From Microbacterium ulmi (GTDB lineage Bacteria > Actinomycetota > Actinomycetes > Actinomycetales > Microbacteriaceae), in assembly GCF_011759705.1 (NCBI RefSeq), contig NZ_JAAOZF010000002.1, positions 558,001-622,000 on the forward strand: a DNA stretch of 64,000 bases, read 5' to 3'. The notes under the pieces are model-generated. The model worked only from the letters and a program-made list of their open reading frames with translations. It had not been told where the DNA came from and did no database searches. Shown here in pieces: positions 55,607 through 64,000 of this stretch. The position numbers and the translations under genes are program-made. The number at the start of each line of letters is the position of its first letter. Position 1 is the first letter of the stretch.

Positions 55607-56527
55607 TCAGGCGGGAGGTCTCGGCATTCGCTGGCAGTGCGGACAGTAGTGACTCGACCTGTTCATGAACGAGACCCGCACGATCGGCCGCCCGCACCGC
55701 GGGCACGGCCCGCCCGTTCGTCCATAGACGTTGAGGGAGTGCACGAAGTATCCGGCCTGGCCGTTGACGTTGACGTACTGCGCGTCGAAGCTCGTGCCGC
55801 CCTCGGCGAGAGCCTTCTCGAGGACGGCGCGTACCTCGGCGAGCAGACGGCCCACGGCGCGCGTCGACAGCGCGCGAGCAGGGACCCCGGGGTGGATGCG
55901 CGCCGCCCAGAGGGCCTCGTCGGCATAGATGTTGCCGATCCCGCTCGCCGTCGTCTGGTCGAGCAGGACCCGCTTGATCGCGGAGTCCTTCCGCGCGAGC
56001 GCTGCACGGAAGATGTCGTCGCGGAACGCGGGGTCGAGCGGATCGCGGGCGATGTGCGCGACCTGGCTCGGCACGACGGCGAGCTCGGTGCCCCGGCCGC
56101 CGGGTGCGGCATCCGGCGTCGGAACGAGCGAGTCGATCGCGAGCGAGCCGAACGTGCGCTGGTCGGCGAAGACGACGGCGATCTCGCCGTGCAGCGGGTG
56201 ATGGATGTCGAGCCGTACGCGCTCGTGCCGCTCGGCGGTGGCGCCGGACGGCCGCAGCAGCAGCTGCCCGCTCATGCCGAGGTGGCCGACGACCGCGTCG
56301 CTGGGCACGCCGCCGTCCCGCCCGACGAGGGGGAGCCAGAGGAACTTCCCGCGGCGGGCGGCCCCCGTGATCTCGCGCCCCGCGAGATCGGCTTCGAACG
56401 CGGCGGCCGAGCCGCCGTGGCGCGTGAGCGCGCGATCGTCGAGCACGGTCGCCGCGACGACGGTCGCGCCCGCGACGGCGGGAGCGAGGCCGGAGCGGAC
56501 CACTTCGACCTCGGGCAGTTCAGGCAC
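55607..56527 (-). CDS. mutM: Formamidopyrimidine-DNA glycosylase MutM (Fpg)
   Basis: MutM removes 8-oxoguanine and Fapy lesions and nicks the strand. After removal of the start residue the protein begins PELPEVEVVRSGL, exposing the catalytic Pro and Glu. HLGMSGQLLL carries the helix with catalytic and binding residues, and the zinc finger is CPRCG with CPHCQ at the C-terminus. 306 aa, slightly longer than E. coli. The GTG start overlaps the rnc 3' end by 8 bp. Confidence 0.95.
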   Translation of the reverse strand: MPELPEVEVVRSGLAPAVAGATVVAATVLDDRALTRHGGSAAAFEADLAGREITGAARRGKFLWLPLVGRDGGVPSDAVVGHLGMSGQLLLRPSGATAERHERVRLDIHHPLHGEIAVVFADQRTFGSLAIDSLVPTPDAAPGGRGTELAVVPSQVAHIARDPLDPAFRDDIFRAALARKDSAIKRVLLDQTTASGIGNIYADEALWAARIHPGVPARALSTRAVGRLLAEVRAVLEKALAEGGTSFDAQYVNVNGQAGYFVHSLNVYGRTGGPCPRCGRPIVRVSFMNRSSHYCPHCQRMPRPPA

Positions 56528-57221
56528 GCCCGCTGAGCTCCCGCCACGCCGCGAGGGCGGCCGCCATCTCCGACTGCTTCTTGCTCGAGCCCGTCCCCGA
56601 CGCCGAGACGTCTCCGACCGTGACGGTCGCCGTGAACCGCCGATCATGGTCGGGGCCCGTCGAGTCGACGATGTAGACAGGGGGTGCGGCGTCGATGCGA
56701 GCCGCGAGCTCCTGCAGGCTCGTCTTCGGGTCCATGGCGGCGCCGTAGCGCTCGGGGTCGGCCATGAGGGGCTCGACGAGCCGCAGCACGAGGGCGGTCG
56801 CGGCATCCGGCCCTGCCGACAGATACGTCGCCCCGATGACGGCCTCCGTCGTGTCGGCGAGGATCGAGTCCTTGTCGCGGCCGCCGGTCTGGTCCTCGCC
56901 GCGGCCGAGGAGGATGTGCGCGCCGAGCCCGATCCCCCGCGCGACCTCCGCGAGGGCCACGGTCGACACGACGGCTGCGCGCCGCTTCGCGAGCGCGCCC
57001 TCGTCGAGATCGGGGTGGGCAGTGAAGAGCCGCACCGTGACGGCCTGGCCGAGAACGGAGTCGCCGAGGAACTCGAGGCGCTCGTTGTGCGGCGTCTGGC
57101 CGTGCTCGTACGCGTACGAGCGGTGCGTGAGAGCCAACGCGAGAAGCTCGGGGTCGATGTCGACCCCGAGCTTGTCGGTGAGCTCAGAACGCGCCGGGCT
57201 CGGAGAGGTGACGTCGGTCAC
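56520..57221 (-). CDS. rnc: Ribonuclease III
   Basis: RNase III cuts double-stranded RNA such as rRNA precursors. The 233-aa protein has the signature NERLEFLGDSVL, the second acidic site DTTEAVIGATYL, and a C-terminal dsRNA-binding domain (PKTSLQELAAR, SKKQSEMAAALAAW). The GTG at 57221 lies 17 bp after rpmF. The upstream in-frame part only mirrors rpmF. Order yceD-rpmF-rnc-mutM is the common one. Confidence 0.95.
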   Translation of the reverse strand: MTDVTSPSPARSELTDKLGVDIDPELLALALTHRSYAYEHGQTPHNERLEFLGDSVLGQAVTVRLFTAHPDLDEGALAKRRAAVVSTVALAEVARGIGLGAHILLGRGEDQTGGRDKDSILADTTEAVIGATYLSAGPDAATALVLRLVEPLMADPERYGAAMDPKTSLQELAARIDAAPPVYIVDSTGPDHDRRFTATVTVGDVSASGTGSSKKQSEMAAALAAWRELSGRA

Positions 57222-57238
57222 GATCCGCCGCGGCGGGA

Positions 57239-57448
57239 TCAGACGTCCGCGACCTTGCGGCCCTTGTACTCGAGGAACAGCTCGGTGCCCTGCGAGTCGG
57301 TGACGACCTTCGCGTGGTGGGGGCGGCTGTAGACGACCTTGCCGTTCTCGATCGTCTTGACGAGCGTGGGGGCCTCGGCCTTCCACTGCGCGCGACGCGA
57401 ACGGGTGTTGGAGCGGGAGACCTTCCGCTTCGGGGGGTTACCTGCCAT
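57239..57448 (-). CDS. rpmF: 50S ribosomal protein L32
   Basis: A 69-aa L32 with [19 protein letters not shown] at the start. The zinc-finger cysteines of many L32 proteins are missing, so this is the zinc-free (C-minus) type; zinc-binding L32 paralogues may exist elsewhere. The ATG at 57448 lies 2 bp after yceD. Confidence 0.95.
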   Translation of the reverse strand: MAGNPPKRKVSRSNTRSRRAQWKAEAPTLVKTIENGKVVYSRPHHAKVVTDSQGTELFLEYKGRKVADV

Positions 57449-57450
57449 GG

Positions 57451-58017
57451 CTAGCTCTTCTCTGTGTTCTCGGCGGCGGCGCGCGGCGCGTCGTCGTCGT
57501 GGTCTGAGGTGTAGTCCTGGAGCGCCGCCCACCGCGTGTCGATGGTTTCCGGCTGCTCGTTCCCGGTGCTGCTGGTCAGACGCTCGCCCGTGACCGGATC
57601 GAGGCCGGGGCAATCCGGCTGACACACCGGCTGAAACGGGAGCGACAGGACGATCGCATCCCTGACCAGAGTTTCAAGATCCACGTGGTCGTCTTGAACC
57701 TCGAAGTCAGCTGCTTCCTCTCCAGGATACGCGAAAAGCTCCTGAAACTCGACTTGGACGGGTTCTGCGATGTCGGTGAGGCAGCGCCCGCACACGCCCG
57801 TGTACTCGCTGTCGACCGTCCCGGAGGCGAGGATCCCCTCGTGGACGGACTCGAAGCGCACGTCGACGACGACAGGCTCGCCCTCCGGGATCGAGACGAG
57901 TCCCTCGCCCCATCGCGCGGGCGCGGCGAGCTCGAGCGACAGCTCGCGCATCTCGCCGGGACGGTGCACGATGTCGCGGACGGAGACGTCGAAGGGGCCG
58001 TGCCGGTGCTTTCTCAC
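57451..58017 (-). CDS. YceD family protein (DUF177)
   Basis: A 188-aa protein with the DUF177 pattern: [33 protein letters not shown], and a four-cysteine set (CGRC, CQPDC) that may bind metal. YceD is almost always next to rpmF and has been tied to 23S rRNA maturation in plants and bacteria. The start is a GTG at 58017. The acidic tail ([18 protein letters not shown]) is poorly conserved. Confidence 0.9.
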   Translation of the reverse strand: MRKHRHGPFDVSVRDIVHRPGEMRELSLELAAPARWGEGLVSIPEGEPVVVDVRFESVHEGILASGTVDSEYTGVCGRCLTDIAEPVQVEFQELFAYPGEEAADFEVQDDHVDLETLVRDAIVLSLPFQPVCQPDCPGLDPVTGERLTSSTGNEQPETIDTRWAALQDYTSDHDDDAPRAAAENTEKS

Positions 58018-58084
58018 GAGGATCCATGCTACCGGCGCCCGGCTGGGAGACGGCCCGTGCGGGATGCCCCGTCCGCACGGGCCG

Positions 58085-58576
58085 TCAGGGGCCGTCGGAG
58101 CCGAGGAAGCGCGCGACGGGCCCGGGGACGAAGGGCGACACGTCCCCCCCGAGCCCGGCGACCTGCCGCACGAGCGAGCTCGACACGAGCGCGTGAGAGG
58201 GGTCGGGAAGGAGGAAGACCGTCTCGACGTGGGCGAGGTGGCGGTTCACGATCGCCATCGGAGTCTCGTACGCGACATCGACCTGCGAGCGGATGCCCTT
58301 GACGAGCACGCCGGCTCCGACATCCGTCGCGTAGTCGACGAGCAGCCCCATGCTCCAGGACGCGACGATCACATTGCCCACGACCTCGCCCTCGGCGATC
58401 GACTGCTCCAGCAGCGCCAGCCGGTGCGCGATCGGCAGCATCGCCTCCTTGTCGGGGTTGTGCACGACGAGAACGTGCAGCTCGTCGTACAGCGCGGCGG
58501 CACGACGGATGACGTCGATGTGCCCCAGCGTCGGAGGATCGAAAGAACCCGGGACGACGGCGATCCGGCTGCTCAT
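58085..58576 (-). CDS. coaD: Phosphopantetheine adenylyltransferase CoaD
   Basis: CoaD makes dephospho-CoA from pantetheine 4'-phosphate and ATP. The 163-aa protein has the nucleotidyl-transferase motif [22 protein letters not shown] and the late SSSLVRQVA. The ATG at 58576 was preferred over a GTG two codons upstream, because TATGCT lies exactly six bases before it and no Shine-Dalgarno site is visible for either. Confidence 0.95.
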   Translation of the reverse strand: MSSRIAVVPGSFDPPTLGHIDVIRRAAALYDELHVLVVHNPDKEAMLPIAHRLALLEQSIAEGEVVGNVIVASWSMGLLVDYATDVGAGVLVKGIRSQVDVAYETPMAIVNRHLAHVETVFLLPDPSHALVSSSLVRQVAGLGGDVSPFVPGPVARFLGSDGP

Positions 58577-58582
58577 CCGCAC

Positions 58583-58588
58583 AGCATA
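58583..58588 (-). promoter_or_regulatory. -10 element TATGCT, leaderless type, before coaD
   Basis: TATGCT on the - strand ends six bases before the coaD ATG. Confidence 0.5.
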
Positions 58589-58618
58589 TCGGCGAGCCGC
58601 GGTGCGGTCCCGACTGTG

Positions 58619-60772
58619 TCAGCTCTTGCCGAGAGCCGCTCGCTCCTCCATGCCGACCCGACGCTCGATCGCCGCCGCGAGCCCGGGATGCCGCGACAGG
58701 GCGGGGTCGTCGTCGAGGACGCGCTCGGCGGCCACGCGGGCCTCGGCGATGAGATCGGCGTCCTTCACGACGCGCAGCAGCCGCAGCGAGGACCGCACGC
58801 CCGACTGCGCATCCCCCAGCACATCGCCCTCGCTGCGCAGCTCGAGATCGACCTCGGCGAGCTCGAACCCGTCGAGTGTCGCCGCGACCGCCTCGACGCG
58901 CTCGCGCGCGGGGGACCCCGAGGAGGCCTCGGTCACGAGAAGGCACAGGCCGGGGACACCGCCGCGGCCCACGCGGCCGCGCAGCTGGTGCAGCTGCGAG
59001 ACGCCGAACCGGTCGGCCTCGAGGATCGCCATCGTCGACGCGTTCGGGACGTCGACGCCGACCTCGACGACGGTCGTCGCGACCAGCACGTCGATGTCGC
59101 CGCGCGCGAACGCCTGCATGACGGCGTCCTTCTCGTCGAACGGCATCCTCCCGTGCAGCATCTCGACGCGGATGCCCTCGAACGCGGGATGCCGCGAGAG
59201 CAGGCTCTCGACCTGCACGACGCCCCACCGCGTGCGCTCCTGCGCAGGCTCGACGGGCTCGTCGGCGGTGTCGTCCTCGGTCGCCTTCTCGGCGTCGATC
59301 GCGGGGCACACGACGAACGCCTGGCGCCCCTGCGCGACCTCTTCCGCGATCCGCTCCCAGACCCGAGAGAACCATCCGGGCTTCTCGGCGAGCGGGGCGA
59401 CGAACGTCTGGACGCCCGCGCGGCCCGCCGGCATCGTGCGGATCGTCGAGACGTCGAGGTCGCCGAACACCGTCATCGCGACGGTGCGGGGGATCGGCGT
59501 CGCAGTCAGCACGAGCGCGTGCGGAGACGAGCCCTTGGCGCGCAGCGACTCGCGCTGCTCGACCCCGAACCGGTGCTGCTCGTCGACGACGACGAGCCCG
59601 AGGTCGGCGAAGGTCGTCGACTCGCTCAGCAGGGCGTGCGTGCCCACGACGATGCGCGCCTGACCGCTCGCGACTCGCAGTGCGGCTCTGCGCCGTTCGG
59701 CGGCGGGAAGCTGGCCGGTCAGGAGGGTGGGCATGAGCTCGGGGGCGAGCTGGGGCCCCAGCATCCGGGCGATCGAACGCAGATGCTGCCCCGCGAGAAC
59801 TTCCGTGGGAGCGATGAGGGCCGACTGCCCCCCGGACTGCGCGACCTGGAGCATGGCGCGCAGTGCCACGAGCGTCTTGCCGGAACCGACCTCGCCCTGC
59901 ACGAGCCGATTCATGGGCCAGTCTCCGACGAGGTCGCGAGCGACCTGATCGCCGACCGCGACCTGATCGGGCGTCAGCGGGAACGGAAGGGCGGCGTCGA
60001 AGCGCTCCAGGAGCGCTCCTGCGGGGCGCTTGGTCGCCGACAGCGCCCGCACGAACTGCCGCTGCTGCAGGAGTGCGGCCTGCAGCACGAACGCCTCCTG
60101 CATGCGCAGCGTGGCCCTCGCGGGCTCGATCTCGTCGGGGAACTGCGGCCGGTGGATGCGTTCGATCGCGGTCCGCGCCTCGAGCAGGCCGTGACGCGCG
60201 CGAAGCTCGTCGGGGAGCGGGTCGGCGACGTCTCCGAGGCTGCCGAGGACGACGTCGACGATCTTCGTGAACTGCCAGCTCGCGACCGACGCCGTCGCGG
60301 GATAGATGGGGATGGGAAGGCTGGCGTACGCCTCGGCCGTGAGCCGCGCGGTGTCTTCGTCGTCGAACAGCTCGTAGTCGGGGTGGGCGAGCTGCTTGGC
60401 GCCGCGGTACTCCCCCACCTTTCCCGCGAAGATGCCCCGGCGGCCCGGGCGCAGATCCTTCACCCGCCACGACTGGTTGAAGAAGGTGAGCGAGAGCTCT
60501 CCGTTGCCGTCGCTGATGACGACCTCGAGCAGAGAGCCCTTGCGGGCCTGCATCCGCCGCTCGTTGACGCGGCGCACCTCGGCCACGATCGTCACGGGCT
60601 CGCCGACCGGCAGCGACGAGATCGGCGTCAGCTCGCCGCGGCGCGCGTACCGCCGCGGGTAGTGGGAGAGGACATCGCCGACGGTCCGCATGCCGAACGC
60701 GCGCTCGAGCGCCGCCGCCGTCTTGCCGCCCACGGCGCCGTCGAGGCGCGAGTCGAGCGTCAGGCCGGGCAT
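58619..60772 (-). CDS. recG: ATP-dependent DNA helicase RecG
   Basis: RecG remodels stalled forks and Holliday junctions. The 717-aa protein has the wedge/OB domain (about 60-150), helicase motif I VQGEVGSGKT, the DEQH box in VVVDEQHRFGVEQR, TATPIPRT, and motif VI QLRGRVGRGG. An insertion of about 25 acidic residues (EKATEDDTADEPVEPAQE) lies between motifs IV-side helices. The ATG at 60772 has TAGACT six bases upstream. Confidence 0.95.
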   Translation of the reverse strand: MPGLTLDSRLDGAVGGKTAAALERAFGMRTVGDVLSHYPRRYARRGELTPISSLPVGEPVTIVAEVRRVNERRMQARKGSLLEVVISDGNGELSLTFFNQSWRVKDLRPGRRGIFAGKVGEYRGAKQLAHPDYELFDDEDTARLTAEAYASLPIPIYPATASVASWQFTKIVDVVLGSLGDVADPLPDELRARHGLLEARTAIERIHRPQFPDEIEPARATLRMQEAFVLQAALLQQRQFVRALSATKRPAGALLERFDAALPFPLTPDQVAVGDQVARDLVGDWPMNRLVQGEVGSGKTLVALRAMLQVAQSGGQSALIAPTEVLAGQHLRSIARMLGPQLAPELMPTLLTGQLPAAERRRAALRVASGQARIVVGTHALLSESTTFADLGLVVVDEQHRFGVEQRESLRAKGSSPHALVLTATPIPRTVAMTVFGDLDVSTIRTMPAGRAGVQTFVAPLAEKPGWFSRVWERIAEEVAQGRQAFVVCPAIDAEKATEDDTADEPVEPAQERTRWGVVQVESLLSRHPAFEGIRVEMLHGRMPFDEKDAVMQAFARGDIDVLVATTVVEVGVDVPNASTMAILEADRFGVSQLHQLRGRVGRGGVPGLCLLVTEASSGSPARERVEAVAATLDGFELAEVDLELRSEGDVLGDAQSGVRSSLRLLRVVKDADLIAEARVAAERVLDDDPALSRHPGLAAAIERRVGMEERAALGKS

Positions 60773-60778
60773 GCTCCG

Positions 60779-60784
60779 AGTCTA
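60779..60784 (-). promoter_or_regulatory. -10 element TAGACT, leaderless type, before recG
   Basis: TAGACT on the - strand ends six bases before the recG ATG. The six bases (CGGAGC) also resemble a weak Shine-Dalgarno site. Confidence 0.5.
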
Positions 60785-60847
60785 GAGACGGGCGCGGACG
60801 CCGGTCTCGGCTGCCGACGTATACCGGGGCCGCCATGCCGGCTCGCG

Positions 60848-60853
60848 TAGCGT
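60848..60853 (+). promoter_or_regulatory. -10 element TAGCGT, leaderless type, before the acyltransferase gene
   Basis: TAGCGT ends seven bases before the ATG at 60861. It is divergent from the recG element 64 bp away. Confidence 0.5.
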
Positions 60854-60860
60854 TGGCCGG

Positions 60861-61457
60861 ATGCTCCGACGCCTCCTCGCCCGTCTCTTCTGGGCCTTCA
60901 GCCGCTGGACCCTCCGCAGCGAGCCCGCGCCGACGCGGCCCACGATCCTCATCGGCGCCCCACACACCTCGAACTGGGACTTCGTCCTGATGCTCGGCAT
61001 CGCCTGGCGCCTCGGAATCGAGATGCGCTGGCTCGGCAAGAAGAGCCTTTTCCGCGGCTGGCGCGACCCCGTCATGACGAAGATCGGCGGCATCCCCGTG
61101 GACCGCGACGACCCCGCCCGCGTCGTCGCGGACGTCGTCCGGCGCATCCGGGCGGGCGAGGTCTTCAGCCTCGTCGTGACCCCCGACGGCACGCGCGGCG
61201 CGAACCCGTACTGGAAGTCGGGCTTCTACCGGATCGCGCACGAGACGGGGATGCCCGTGACCCTCGGATACGTCGACCGCACGACGATGACGACGGGTCT
61301 CGGCCCGACCCTCGATCTCACAGGCGACGTCGCCGCCGACATGGACCGCATCCGCGCCTTCTACGCCGACAAGGCGGGGCTACGCCCGGAGCTGCGCACG
61401 CAGCCCCGGCTGCGTGCGGAGGATGCGGTGGTCGCCGACGACTCGTCGCTATCGTGA
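60861..61457 (+). CDS. PlsC-like 1-acyl-glycerol-phosphate acyltransferase family protein
   Basis: A 198-aa acyltransferase-fold protein with the HX4D motif as HTSNWD (in APHTSNWDFVLMLG) and a second block VVTPDGTRG. It probably acts on lipid or isoprenoid-linked acceptors at the membrane face; members of this small branch are often listed as glycerol acyltransferases without proof. Basic N-terminus with one short hydrophobic segment. The 3' end is 4 bp from the rsmD start. Confidence 0.84.
   Translation: MLRRLLARLFWAFSRWTLRSEPAPTRPTILIGAPHTSNWDFVLMLGIAWRLGIEMRWLGKKSLFRGWRDPVMTKIGGIPVDRDDPARVVADVVRRIRAGEVFSLVVTPDGTRGANPYWKSGFYRIAHETGMPVTLGYVDRTTMTTGLGPTLDLTGDVAADMDRIRAFYADKAGLRPELRTQPRLRAEDAVVADDSSLS
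61450..61455 (+). promoter_or_regulatory. -10 element TATCGT, leaderless type, before rsmD
   Basis: TATCGT overlaps the end of the acyltransferase gene and ends six bases before the rsmD GTG. Confidence 0.45.
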
Positions 61458-61461
61458 TGGT

Positions 61462-62025
61462 GTGACCCGCATCATCAGCGGCCGCGCCGGCGGCACGGTG
61501 CTCGACGTGCCCCCCGCGGGAACCCGGCCCACGAGCGATCGCGCGCGCGAGTCCCTCTTCAGCGCGCTCGAGTCCGCGGATACGGTCGCCCGCGCGCGCG
61601 TCGTCGATCTGTACGCGGGTTCCGGTGCGCTGGGCCTCGAGGCCCTCAGCAGGGGCGCGGCATCCGTCGACCTCGTCGAGCTCAACGGGCGCGCCGCCGC
61701 GATCGCGGAGCGCAACGCCGCGCGCGTCGCGAAGGCGCTCGGAGCGGATGCCGCGGTCCGCGTGCACCGCTCGACCGTCGCCGCCTTCCTCGCGCGCGCG
61801 GCGGGACCCTTCGATCTCGTGCTGCTGGATCCTCCGTACGAGCTCGGCGAGACCGAGCTCGCCGCCGCGCTCACAGCGCTCGCGCCGCTGCTCGCGCCCG
61901 GCGGCGTCGTCGTGATCGAGCGCGCATCCCGCTCGCCCGAGCCCGCGCTGCCGCCCGGACTCGCCGTCAGCCGCTCCAAGCGCTACGGCGACACGACGAT
62001 GTGGTGGGCCTCCGCGACGGCGTGA
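61462..62025 (+). CDS. rsmD: 16S rRNA (guanine966-N2)-methyltransferase RsmD
   Basis: RsmD methylates G966 of 16S rRNA. The 187-aa protein starts TRIISGRAGGTVLDVPP, has RPTSDRARESLFSAL, the SAM-binding DLYAGSGALGLEALSRGA and the N6/N2 methylase motif DPPY in LLDPPYELG. In many actinobacteria it sits near coaD and recG, as here. The GTG start has no Shine-Dalgarno site. Confidence 0.94.
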   Translation: MTRIISGRAGGTVLDVPPAGTRPTSDRARESLFSALESADTVARARVVDLYAGSGALGLEALSRGAASVDLVELNGRAAAIAERNAARVAKALGADAAVRVHRSTVAAFLARAAGPFDLVLLDPPYELGETELAAALTALAPLLAPGGVVVIERASRSPEPALPPGLAVSRSKRYGDTTMWWASATA

Positions 62026-62046
62026 GCCGTTCGCGGATCGCAGAGC

Positions 62047-63030
62047 TCAGCCGCGGCCTGCGTCCCAGTCCCGGTACGGGTCCCAGCCGTCACGGCCGCC
62101 GTGGGGCCGTCCGTCGATCGTCACGGCGTGTGGTCCGCGCGCGACGACCGCGCCGATCGCGCGGAACCCCTCCGGGAGAGCCGCGCCCGCGGGGAAGGTC
62201 GCGAGCAGCGCGTGGTCCTCTCCCCCGCTCAGGGCCGCCTCGTCGAGTCCCCCCGCGAACGCGATCGTGACTCCGGATGCCGCGGCCATCCGCGTCGCGT
62301 CGAGCACGAGGCCGTCCGAGACGTCCATGAGCGCCGTGGCACCCGCATCCGCCGCGACGACGCCGAGGGCGATCGGCGGGCGCGGTCGGAGCTGGGCCGC
62401 GAGGTCCGCCGCCTCGGCGGGGCTGAGGGTCGCGTCATCGACGGGAAGGGGCGTGCCCGCGGCATCCCGGAACCGCCCGAACAGCAGCGCGAGACCGCGG
62501 CCCGCCGCGCCGAGCTCGCCGGCGACGGCGACGACGTCGCCTGCCCGCGCGCCCGAGCGAAGGACGGGCGCGCGCCCGTCGAGCGAGCCGAGCGCGGTGA
62601 CGGCGATCGTGAGCGTGTCGGACACCGTGAGGTCGCCGCCCTCGACGGCGCAGCCGGGTGCGAGGGTCGCACATGCGGCGCGCAGCCCCTCCGCGACTCC
62701 GTCGACGACCGAGAGGCGCGTGTCGTCCGGCATCGCGAGCGCGACGAGCAGGGCTGTCGGCCGCGCACCCATCGCCGCGATGTCGGACAGGTTGACGGCG
62801 GCGGCCTTCCAGCCGAGGTCGAACGGCGTCGACCACGCGAGGCGGAAGTCCGGCCCGTGCACGAGCGTGTCGGTCGTCGCGACGACGCGGCCGTCGGGGG
62901 CCGACAGGACCGCGGCATCGTCGCCGGGCCCGACGAGAGCCGCCGACGGTCCGAGGCGATCCAGGATGCGCCGCAGGATCGCGCCCTCGGACACCTCGCC
63001 CACGGTCTGTTCGGACGCGGCGGAGGTCAT
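62047..63030 (-). CDS. thiL: Thiamine-monophosphate kinase ThiL
   Basis: ThiL phosphorylates thiamine monophosphate to the active diphosphate. The 327-aa protein shows the PurM-like fold: LVGPGDDAAVL, TTDTLVHGPDFRLAWSTPFDLGWKAAAVNLSDIAAMGARP, CAVEGGDLTVSD and MDVSDGLVLD. A Gly/Arg/Asp-rich tail follows. The ATG at 63030 has TAGCGT six bases upstream. It is convergent with rsmD and divergent from the lipoprotein gene. Confidence 0.94.
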   Translation of the reverse strand: MTSAASEQTVGEVSEGAILRRILDRLGPSAALVGPGDDAAVLSAPDGRVVATTDTLVHGPDFRLAWSTPFDLGWKAAAVNLSDIAAMGARPTALLVALAMPDDTRLSVVDGVAEGLRAACATLAPGCAVEGGDLTVSDTLTIAVTALGSLDGRAPVLRSGARAGDVVAVAGELGAAGRGLALLFGRFRDAAGTPLPVDDATLSPAEAADLAAQLRPRPPIALGVVAADAGATALMDVSDGLVLDATRMAAASGVTIAFAGGLDEAALSGGEDHALLATFPAGAALPEGFRAIGAVVARGPHAVTIDGRPHGGRDGWDPYRDWDAGRG

Positions 63031-63036
63031 CGTTCC

Positions 63037-63042
63037 ACGCTA
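63037..63042 (-). promoter_or_regulatory. -10 element TAGCGT, leaderless type, before thiL
   Basis: TAGCGT on the - strand ends six bases before the thiL ATG. Confidence 0.5.
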
Positions 63043-63061
63043 GCGCGCCGAGCCGAGCGAT

Positions 63062-63067
63062 TAGCCT
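63062..63067 (+). promoter_or_regulatory. -10 element TAGCCT, leaderless type, before the lipoprotein gene
   Basis: TAGCCT ends six bases before the GTG at 63074; those six bases (GGAAGG) also look like a Shine-Dalgarno site. Only 19 bp separate it from the thiL element. Confidence 0.5.
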
Positions 63068-63073
63068 GGAAGG

Positions 63074-63541
63074 GTGACCCGCAGAGCCCTTGCCGCCGTC
63101 CTCTCCCTGGCAGGAGCCCTGACCCTGGCGGGATGCGCCTCCACCGTGTCGCTCACCCCCGCCGAGGGGGCGAACGACCCCGCATGCGCGGATGTCACCG
63201 TGCGCCTCCCCGACTCCGTCGACGGGCAGCAGCGGCGGTGGACGGACGCGCAGGCGACCGGCGCGTGGGGGAACCCGGCATCCGTCATCCTGACGTGCGG
63301 ACTCGACACGCCGGGCCCCTCGACCCTCCCGTGCGAGACGGCGGGAGGGGTCGACTGGCTCATGGACGACGCCGACGCCCCCCGGTATCGTTTCACGTCG
63401 TTCGGCCGGACGCCGGCGGTCGAGGTCTACCTGAACTACGACGTCGTGAGCGCGCGCGAGGTGCTCGACCAGCTCGGCCTCGCCGTCGGCAGGCTCCCCG
63501 CGACCGGTGCCGTCTGCACGGACCGTCCCATCGACGAGTAG
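63074..63541 (+). CDS. DUF3515 family lipoprotein
   Basis: A 155-aa secreted protein with a signal peptide and lipobox LAGC (Cys21). The mature part has four more cysteines (PACADV, LTCGL, LPCET, AVCTD), probably two disulfides, and SVDGQQRRWTDAQATGAWGNPASVILTCG, the typical core of the family. DUF3515 genes are usually next to ddl and thiL in actinobacteria, as here. Function unknown. Confidence 0.88.
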   Translation: MTRRALAAVLSLAGALTLAGCASTVSLTPAEGANDPACADVTVRLPDSVDGQQRRWTDAQATGAWGNPASVILTCGLDTPGPSTLPCETAGGVDWLMDDADAPRYRFTSFGRTPAVEVYLNYDVVSAREVLDQLGLAVGRLPATGAVCTDRPIDE

Positions 63542-63586
63542 CCGGTGCGCCGCGCGATCGAGCCGCTACGCGGGGCGATCGAGGAG

Positions 63587-64000
63587 CTACGCCGTGGGAT
63601 CGAGCGCAGCCTCGACGAGCTCCGAGATGAGATCGGGATACGACATCCCCGACGCGATCCAGCACTTGGGGAACATCGAGATCGGCGTGAAGCCCGGCAT
63701 CGTGTTGACCTCGTTGACGTAGAACTCGGTGCCCGTGAAGAAGAAGTCGACGCGTGCGAGGCCCTCTCCGCCGACGGCCTCGAACGCGCGCGCCGCGATG
63801 CGCTGCATCTCGGCGAGCTCGCCCTCGCGCAGATCTGCGGGGCACACGAGCTCGATGCCGGGCGCATCGAGGTACTTCGCCTCGAAGTCGTAGAAGTCGC
63901 GGCCGGTCACGACGATCTCGCCCGCGAGGCTCACGCGCGGCAGGCCGCCGTCGCGCCCGGGGAGCACACCGCACTCCACTTCGCGGCCGACGATCGCCTG
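63587..64000 (-). CDS. ddl: D-alanine--D-alanine ligase (3' part; start outside window)
   Basis: The C-terminal 137 codons of an ATP-grasp ligase that makes D-Ala-D-Ala for peptidoglycan. The frame is open to the window edge (QAIVGREVECGVL at the first visible part), so the start lies beyond 64000. Seen: DFYDFEAKYLDAPGIEL, ARVDFFFTGTEFYVNEVNTMPGFTPISMFP, where NEVNTMPGFT holds the metal-binding residues. Only the N-terminal and most of the central domain are missing from view. Confidence 0.93.
   Translation of the reverse strand, partial: QAIVGREVECGVLPGRDGGLPRVSLAGEIVVTGRDFYDFEAKYLDAPGIELVCPADLREGELAEMQRIAARAFEAVGGEGLARVDFFFTGTEFYVNEVNTMPGFTPISMFPKCWIASGMSYPDLISELVEAALDPTA

Overview
The window is a stretch of GC-rich actinobacterial chromosome (roughly 70% GC by eye), almost certainly from the family Microbacteriaceae and most like Microbacterium. 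The main clues are the gene order frr-pyrH-tsf-rpsB beside a divergent LytM-like gene, the block yraN-comM-dprA-xerC next to lepB-rnhB-DUF2469, the GlgE-type glucan genes, and the codon use. It is mostly core genome. I see no rRNA, tRNA, insertion sequence, prophage or CRISPR array.

Layout. 1-6155: glgX (5' end outside the window), glgE and glgB, an alpha-glucan cluster on the + strand. 6231-9019: a thioredoxin-TPR protein coupled to an unusual membrane protein. 9193-13749: an AI-2E-type transporter, an alpha/beta hydrolase, a Cys/His-rich small protein, a secreted transglycosylase-like protein, a four-repeat DivIVA-domain protein and cdsA. 13759-17032: frr, pyrH, tsf and rpsB on the - strand, with strong hairpins after tsf and between rpsB and tsf. 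17338-19366: a degenerate LytM protein, a MarR regulator and a convergent quinone-oxidoreductase gene. 19515-26056: xerC, dprA, comM, yraN, DUF2469, rnhB, lepB and rplS. 26223-31250: a small membrane protein, map, pyk, trmD, rimM, a KH protein and rpsP. 31519-39429: a YbdK-type ligase, then a six-gene siderophore uptake and release operon with a DtxR/IdeR-like box in front, and a divergent AraC regulator. 39460-43482: ffh, an ECF sigma factor with a membrane partner, and a TetR-VOC fusion. 43655-46836: lipB, lipA, a DUF2004-like gene and ftsY. 46915-49515: a large DUF4062-STAND NTPase placed between ftsY and smc on the opposite strand. 49528-55598: smc, a membrane protein, and a small accessory locus (33-aa peptide, 82-aa protein, tandem GNAT enzyme). 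55607-64000: mutM, rnc, rpmF, yceD, coaD, recG, an acyltransferase, rsmD, thiL, a lipoprotein and the 3' part of ddl.

How genes work together. GlgX, GlgE and GlgB debranch, extend and branch alpha-glucan. The iron operon supplies a binding lipoprotein, two permeases, an ATPase, an esterase and a reductase-type protein for taking up ferric siderophores and freeing the iron; no siderophore synthesis gene is in view. LipB and LipA make protein-bound lipoate. Ffh, FtsY and LepB form the membrane-targeting and signal-processing route. Many neighbouring genes overlap by ATGA or GTGA, which points to translational coupling.

Most worth a second look: (1) the nonamer GGATGCCGC / GCGGCATCC, found about 45 times by eye where about 2 are expected, in genes and gaps and on both strands; (2) the DUF4062-STAND gene, a candidate single-gene defence or sensing system; (3) a 33-codon gene with the best promoter and ribosome-binding site in the window; (4) a 28-bp-arm inverted repeat between the TetR-VOC gene and lipB; (5) at least eight genes whose -10 element lies only 6-7 bases before the start codon, which implies leaderless mRNAs.
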